A stretch of DNA of 10,602 bases from Pseudomonadota bacterium (GTDB lineage Bacteria > Pseudomonadota > Alphaproteobacteria > Rhizobiales > Devosiaceae), in NCBI GenBank assembly GCA_023427545.1, contig JAEZBF010000251.1, positions 1 through 10,602 of the forward strand. The letters are read 5' to 3'. Below, one piece after another: positions 6,908 to 10,602 of this stretch. The position numbers and the translations under genes are program-made. Numbering within the stretch: position 1 is the stretch's first letter; each line of letters begins with the position of its first letter. The notes beneath the pieces are model-generated. The model did no database searches. It saw only the letters and a list, made by a program, of their open reading frames with translations, and was not told where the DNA came from.

Positions 6908-7779
6908 GCACGCTGTCCGCCTCCGCACCGATCAGGGCCCGAATCATGGGTGGCATCAACCGCGACCCGCTTCTGGTCGCGGGGCTGCTGCTCTTTCTCC
7001 TCCTGCTGGCATTATCGCTATTCGGACCGCTGCTGGTGGATCCGGCGCTCGCCGATATCGGCGCGGTTCGGGCTCGGCGCGCACCCTCGCCTGAGCATTG
7101 GCTGGGCACCGATGGGCAGGGGCGCGACATGATCGCGGCACTGGTCGTGGGGCTCCCGCAGAGCCTGAGGATCAGTCTGTTCGCGGGCGTACTCGGGCTT
7201 ATGATCGGCATCGTCCTCGGACTCACCGCAGCCTATTTCCACGGCTGGGCCGACGCTGTGATCCGCACCGTCAGCGACGTTGTCATGACCATCCCGGGCA
7301 TCGCTGTGCTAGTGCTCGTCGCGACTAACGTGCGCATCATGACAGTGGATCTGATCGGGCTCATCGTTGCCAGCATCGCGTGGATGTATCCCACTCGGAC
7401 CATCCGCGCGCAGACGCTCTCGATCATCAGCCGGCCCTACATCGACGTTGCGCGCATCAATGCGGTCGGCGGCCTGCGGCTCTTGGCGACCGAGGTGCTG
7501 CCAAACCTCCTGCCGTTCATCGCCGCGAGTTTCGTAACCGGGGTGTCGACTGCCCTGCTCGCAACCATCGGGCTCGAGGCGTTGGGGCTCGGACCTCAGA
7601 ACGAGCTTACGCTCGGCGGCATCATCTACTGGGCCCAGTACAACGGCGCGATCCTGCGCGGTATGTGGTGGTGGTGGGCGCCGCCGGTGGTGCTGATCGC
7701 GTTGATCTTCCTGTCGCTGCTGATGATTTCCATCGGCCTCGACCGCCTCGTCAACAACCGCCTCAGTGCATCGCCATGA
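6904..7779 (+). CDS. ABC transporter permease, DppC-like
   Basis: A 291-residue inner-membrane permease, partner of the upstream DppB-like protein. It has a leading membrane segment at about 22-40, then the family marker HWLGTDGQGRDM (65-76), further membrane helices at about 90-112 and 125-160, an EAA coupling loop around SRPYIDVARINAVGG (176-190), and a last helix near 260-280. The ATG at 6904 overlaps the previous stop (ATGA), with AAGGA at 6889-6893 as a weak ribosome binding site. The same frame stays open far upstream, but that part is a shadow of the first permease. A run of four tryptophans (255-258) precedes the last helix. The stop overlaps the next start by three bases. Assignment is firm. 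Confidence 0.94.
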   Translation: MSTLSASAPIRARIMGGINRDPLLVAGLLLFLLLLALSLFGPLLVDPALADIGAVRARRAPSPEHWLGTDGQGRDMIAALVVGLPQSLRISLFAGVLGLMIGIVLGLTAAYFHGWADAVIRTVSDVVMTIPGIAVLVLVATNVRIMTVDLIGLIVASIAWMYPTRTIRAQTLSIISRPYIDVARINAVGGLRLLATEVLPNLLPFIAASFVTGVSTALLATIGLEALGLGPQNELTLGGIIYWAQYNGAILRGMWWWWAPPVVLIALIFLSLLMISIGLDRLVNNRLSASP

Positions 7780-8756
7780 CCGCGATGCTGGACGTACGGC
7801 ACCTCAACGTCGAGTTCCCGCTGGCGCGCGGCGTCGCCAAGGCCGTGAACGACGTCTCGTTCACCCTCCGGCCGGGCGAGCGCCTCGGCCTGGTCGGCGA
7901 GTCGGGTTCGGGCAAGACGACCACCGTCCTCGCGCTCATGCGCCTGCTCGCCAGCCCAGGGCGCATAACCGGGGGACGGGTGCTGCTCGGCCGCGAAGAC
8001 CTTGCCGCGGCGGACGAGGAGGCAATACGGCGCGCCAGATTCTCGCGGATTTCGCTGGTGCCGCAGGGCGCGATGAACTCGCTCAACCCGGTGATGCGGA
8101 TCGGCCAGCAGTTCCACGACCTCTTGCGGGCGCACGATGCCTGGAAAGGCGCCGCCGATGCTCGCCGGCTGGTTGAGGACCTGCTCGGGCGGGTCGAACT
8201 CGATCCAGGAGTGGCCGATCTATATCCGCACCAGCTCAGCGGAGGAATGAAACAGCGTGTCTGCATCGCCATGGCCATTGCCCTCAGCCCGGCCGTGATC
8301 ATCGCCGCCGAGCCCACCAGCGCGCGCGACGTGGTGGTGCAGAAGTAGGTGCTGAGGACGCTCATCCTGGCGCAGAAGCAGCTCCAGGCCGGCGTGATCC
8401 TGGTCGGCCACGACATGGCGCTGATGTCCCAGTTCGCCCATACGATCGGAGTGATGTATGCGGGCCGGCTAGTGGAATACGGGCCGGCGCGGCAGGTGCT
8501 GCAGCATCCGCGCCACCCCTATACCCGTATGCTGATGGCGAGCCTGCCCTCATTCAGCGCGCGTGGGCAGTTCAAGGGTATACCCGGAGTTGCACCATCG
8601 CTGCTCGATCCACCGCCGGGATGCCCATTTCATGTCCGCTGCCCCGCCGTTATGCCGATCTGCAGCGTGACCTCCCCCAACGAGCGGGTGCCCGATCCGG
8701 GTCATCGCGTGTCCTGCCACCTGGTCCCGGAGGCGCAAGATGCCCTCCCTGCTTAG
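7776..8756 (+). pseudogene. ABC transporter ATP-binding protein, DppD-like, interrupted by in-frame TAG
   Basis: This would be the first ATPase of the importer, 326 residues if read through. It starts at an ATG overlapping the permease stop. Walker A GESGSGKT (41-48), Q-loop Gln97 and the signature LSGGM (154-158) are normal. Then the Walker B Asp is Ala178 (IIAAEP instead of IIADEP), the D-loop reads SARD instead of SALD (Arg184), and codon 191 is TAG (8346-8348) where the family usually has Gln. After the stop the same frame continues with the H-loop (VGHDMA, His212), the HPRHPYTRMLMASLP segment and the cysteine-rich GCPFHVRCP tail, so no frameshift is involved. Each change is explicable by one base substitution, and all fall within 39 bases (8308-8346). 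A GTG directly follows the TAG and could restart a 135-residue fragment. Either recent inactivation or local sequence error. Confidence 0.85.
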
Positions 8757-9588
8757 TGCCGAGAACGTCACTGTTACCTTTGGCGGTGGGCGCATAGGCC
8801 ATCGCCAGGTGAAGCGGGCGCTGGACGGCGTGTCGATCGGGATAGGCGACGAGCGGCCCTCGATCGTTGCCATTGTGGGCGAGAGCGGCAGCGGCAAGAC
8901 GACCCTGACCCGGCTGCTGCTGGGGCTGATGCCGCCGACCACGGGCACCATCAGTCATCGCGACAAGCCACTCTCGAGTATGAGCGGGCGCGAGCGCCTA
9001 GTGTTCCGCCGCGAGGTGCAGGCGATCTTCCAGGACCCATTCGCGGTCTATAATCCGTTCTACCGCGTCGACCGGGCGATGCTGCTGCCGCTCAGCCGCT
9101 TTGGGATAGCGCGCAACCATGAGGACGCTTACCGCCGCATCCACGAGGCGCTCGCCACGGTGGGCCTCAGGGCAGGGGAGACGCTGGGGCGCTATCCGCA
9201 CCAGCTCAGTGGCGGGCAACGGCAGCGCATCATGATCGCGCGGGCACTGCTGCTCAATCCGCGGATTATCATCGCCGACGAACCTGCCTCGATGGTGGAT
9301 GCGTCGCTCCGCGCGACGATCCTCGACACCCTCTACAAGCTTAAAGAAGAGAAGGGTATCTCGCTGATCTACGTGACCCACGACCTGACCACGGCGTATC
9401 AGATCGCCGATCGGGTAATGGTGATGAACACGGGAAGGGTGGTGGAGGACGGCGACCCCGATGATGTGATCCTCAACCCGCAGCACCCTTATACGCAGAG
9501 CCTGATCGCAGCCATTCCGTCGGTGGATCCGGACGTGAAATGGGGGCTCGATGAGGATGAGCCTTCTGTAATGAGCGCCGATGTCTGA
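8740..9588 (+). CDS. ABC transporter ATP-binding protein, DppF-like
   Basis: A 282-residue ATPase, the second nucleotide-binding subunit of the family-5 importer. All motifs are intact: Walker A GESGSGKT (47-54), Q-loop Gln98 in FQDPFAVYNPF, signature LSGGQ (156-160), Walker B IIIADEP with Asp180/Glu181, D-loop SMVD, and H-loop His214 in VTHDL. The C-terminus ends soon after the HPYTQSLIAAIP segment and lacks the cysteine-rich tail seen in the first ATPase. GGAGG at 8729-8733, six bases before the ATG, is a good ribosome binding site inside the end of the previous gene, with which this gene overlaps by 17 bases. It overlaps the oxidoreductase gene by 8 bases. Because its partner ATPase is broken in this sequence, whether the importer works depends on whether this protein can act as a homodimer, which is not known. 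Confidence 0.94.
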   Translation: MPSLLSAENVTVTFGGGRIGHRQVKRALDGVSIGIGDERPSIVAIVGESGSGKTTLTRLLLGLMPPTTGTISHRDKPLSSMSGRERLVFRREVQAIFQDPFAVYNPFYRVDRAMLLPLSRFGIARNHEDAYRRIHEALATVGLRAGETLGRYPHQLSGGQRQRIMIARALLLNPRIIIADEPASMVDASLRATILDTLYKLKEEKGISLIYVTHDLTTAYQIADRVMVMNTGRVVEDGDPDDVILNPQHPYTQSLIAAIPSVDPDVKWGLDEDEPSVMSADV

Positions 9589-10602
9589 CGTCCCAAAGAC
9601 GCCCATCCGCGCTGCGGTTGTCGGGGCTGGCTGGTATGCGGCGCAGAACCACATCCCGGTGCTGGCCGGCCGCCCTGATGTCGTGCTCGATGGCGTGAGC
9701 CGCCTGGGTGCAGAACCGCTCCAGCGGGTGAAGGATCATTTCGGCTTTGCCTTCGCATCGGAGGACTTCCGCGAGGTGCTCGCGCGCCGGCCAGACGTGG
9801 TGGTCGTCGCCTCGCCACATGCCTTTCACTACGAGCACGCCCGCGCGGCGCTCGACGGTGGTGCGCACGTGCTCTGCGAAAAGCCGCTAACGCTCGATCC
9901 GGCCGAAGCCTGGGACCTGGTTTCCGTAGCCCGGAAGCGCGGCAGGCACCTTCTGATTGCCAATGGTTACCACTACCTGCGCAACGTGGATGCGCTGAAG
10001 AGGCGTATTGCCGATGGCGCCGTAGGGCGGATCGAGCACGTGTTTTGCAGCTTCGTGTCGGCCACGCGCGACGTGTTCACCGGCGAACGAGGGCTCAAGG
10101 CTTGGGAGACCTCATTCTTCCGCCCTGACCCCTCCACTTGGCAGAATCCCGCAGCCGGTGGCGGCTTCGCCTATGGGCAGATGTCGCACGCGATCGCGCT
10201 GCTCCTCCACCTGACCGGACTTCAACCCGAGACGATCAGTGCGCAGTCCTTTCCGACAGAGGGGATCGACCTCTGCAACGCCGCGGTGGTGCGGTTTGCT
10301 GGCGGCGCCGTTGGCAGCCTCAGCGGCGCCGCGGCCATGCCGCAGGGCAATCGCGCGCTACTGCGCCTCTGCATAACGGGCAGCGAAGGCGTGTTGATGG
10401 CGGAGTTCGACCGGGACTGGTGCGAGGTCCGCCGCTTTGATGGCGCGGTAGAGCGCATCGAGCTCGCCTCCGGAGACTGGATCTACCGCTGTGACGGCCC
10501 GGTCAACGCGCTGGTCGACCTCGCGCGCGGCAGCGGCGTAAATGCCTCGCCCGGCGCAATCGGGGCGTCCACCGTCGGTGCGATCGCCGCCATGCTCCTC
10601 TC
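9581..10602 (+). CDS. Gfo/Idh/MocA-family NAD(P)-dependent oxidoreductase (partial, runs off right edge)
   Basis: The first 340 codons are open to the window end. The N-terminal Rossmann fold shows AVVGAGWYA (12-20), then VVVASPHAFHYEHA (74-87), and the family hallmark EKP (100-102) with catalytic Lys101. The C-terminal domain has GGGFAYGQMSHAIALLLH (193-210), where His203 aligns with the catalytic histidine. The Asp normally four residues before it is Gly199, with Gln200 next to it. Members oxidise or reduce sugars, inositols or sugar derivatives in the cytosol. The start overlaps the preceding ATPase gene by 8 bases, so it belongs to the operon and probably acts on the imported compound or its breakdown product. 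Only the last part of the protein is missing. The family is firm, the substrate unknown. Confidence 0.9.
   Translation, partial: MSDVPKTPIRAAVVGAGWYAAQNHIPVLAGRPDVVLDGVSRLGAEPLQRVKDHFGFAFASEDFREVLARRPDVVVVASPHAFHYEHARAALDGGAHVLCEKPLTLDPAEAWDLVSVARKRGRHLLIANGYHYLRNVDALKRRIADGAVGRIEHVFCSFVSATRDVFTGERGLKAWETSFFRPDPSTWQNPAAGGGFAYGQMSHAIALLLHLTGLQPETISAQSFPTEGIDLCNAAVVRFAGGAVGSLSGAAAMPQGNRALLRLCITGSEGVLMAEFDRDWCEVRRFDGAVERIELASGDWIYRCDGPVNALVDLARGSGVNASPGAIGASTVGAIAAMLL

Noticed and set aside
8346..8348. In-frame TAG as pyrrolysine or another recoded amino acid
   Set aside because: The position is normally Gln in this family and nothing nearby suggests recoding. The adjacent Walker B and D-loop changes favour decay or sequence error.

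Overview
The window is a carbohydrate or sugar-acid uptake and catabolism locus. High GC content, ATGA-type gene overlaps and the protein families together suggest an alphaproteobacterium, probably Hyphomicrobiales (a Devosia-, Mesorhizobium- or Rhizobium-like organism). The taxon is inferred from family resemblance, not from a marker gene. There are no RNA genes, insertion sequences or CRISPR arrays.

Left part (1-2603). A minus-strand gene running off the left edge encodes a family-1-type solute-binding protein with no signal peptide. It is divergent, across about 130 bp, from a D-2-hydroxyacid dehydrogenase (554-1513, +). That gene converges, with only 10 bp between stop codons, on a LacI/GalR-family repressor (1524-2603, -).

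Regulatory gap (2604-2767). This lies between the divergent repressor and main-operon genes. It holds a candidate -10 box and two dyad symmetries, one with a central CG as expected of a LacI-type operator. This is the most likely control point of the operon.

Main operon (2768 to beyond the right edge, +). In order: an enolase-superfamily sugar-acid dehydratase resembling L-rhamnonate dehydratase; a secreted family-5 solute-binding protein; two DppB/DppC-type permeases; two DppD/DppF-type ATPases; and a Gfo/Idh/MocA oxidoreductase cut by the window end. Every gene from the first permease onward overlaps the next by a few bases. GC-rich stem-loops without T-tracts flank the binding-protein gene on both sides, an arrangement that often raises binding-protein mRNA relative to the permeases. 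The inferred scheme is that the ABC system imports a sugar, glycoside or sugar acid, and the two oxidoreductases and the dehydratase process it under the repressor's control.

The most notable observation is in the first ATPase gene (7776-8756). It has an in-frame TAG at codon 191, and two conserved residues just upstream (Walker B Asp and D-loop Leu) are also changed. All three are explicable as single-base changes within 39 bp, while the rest of the gene and operon look intact. This is either recent inactivation or a local sequence error. The dehydratase also carries non-standard residues at two or three active-site positions. I see no convincing wholly novel system; the locus is an ordinary catabolic operon with these anomalies.
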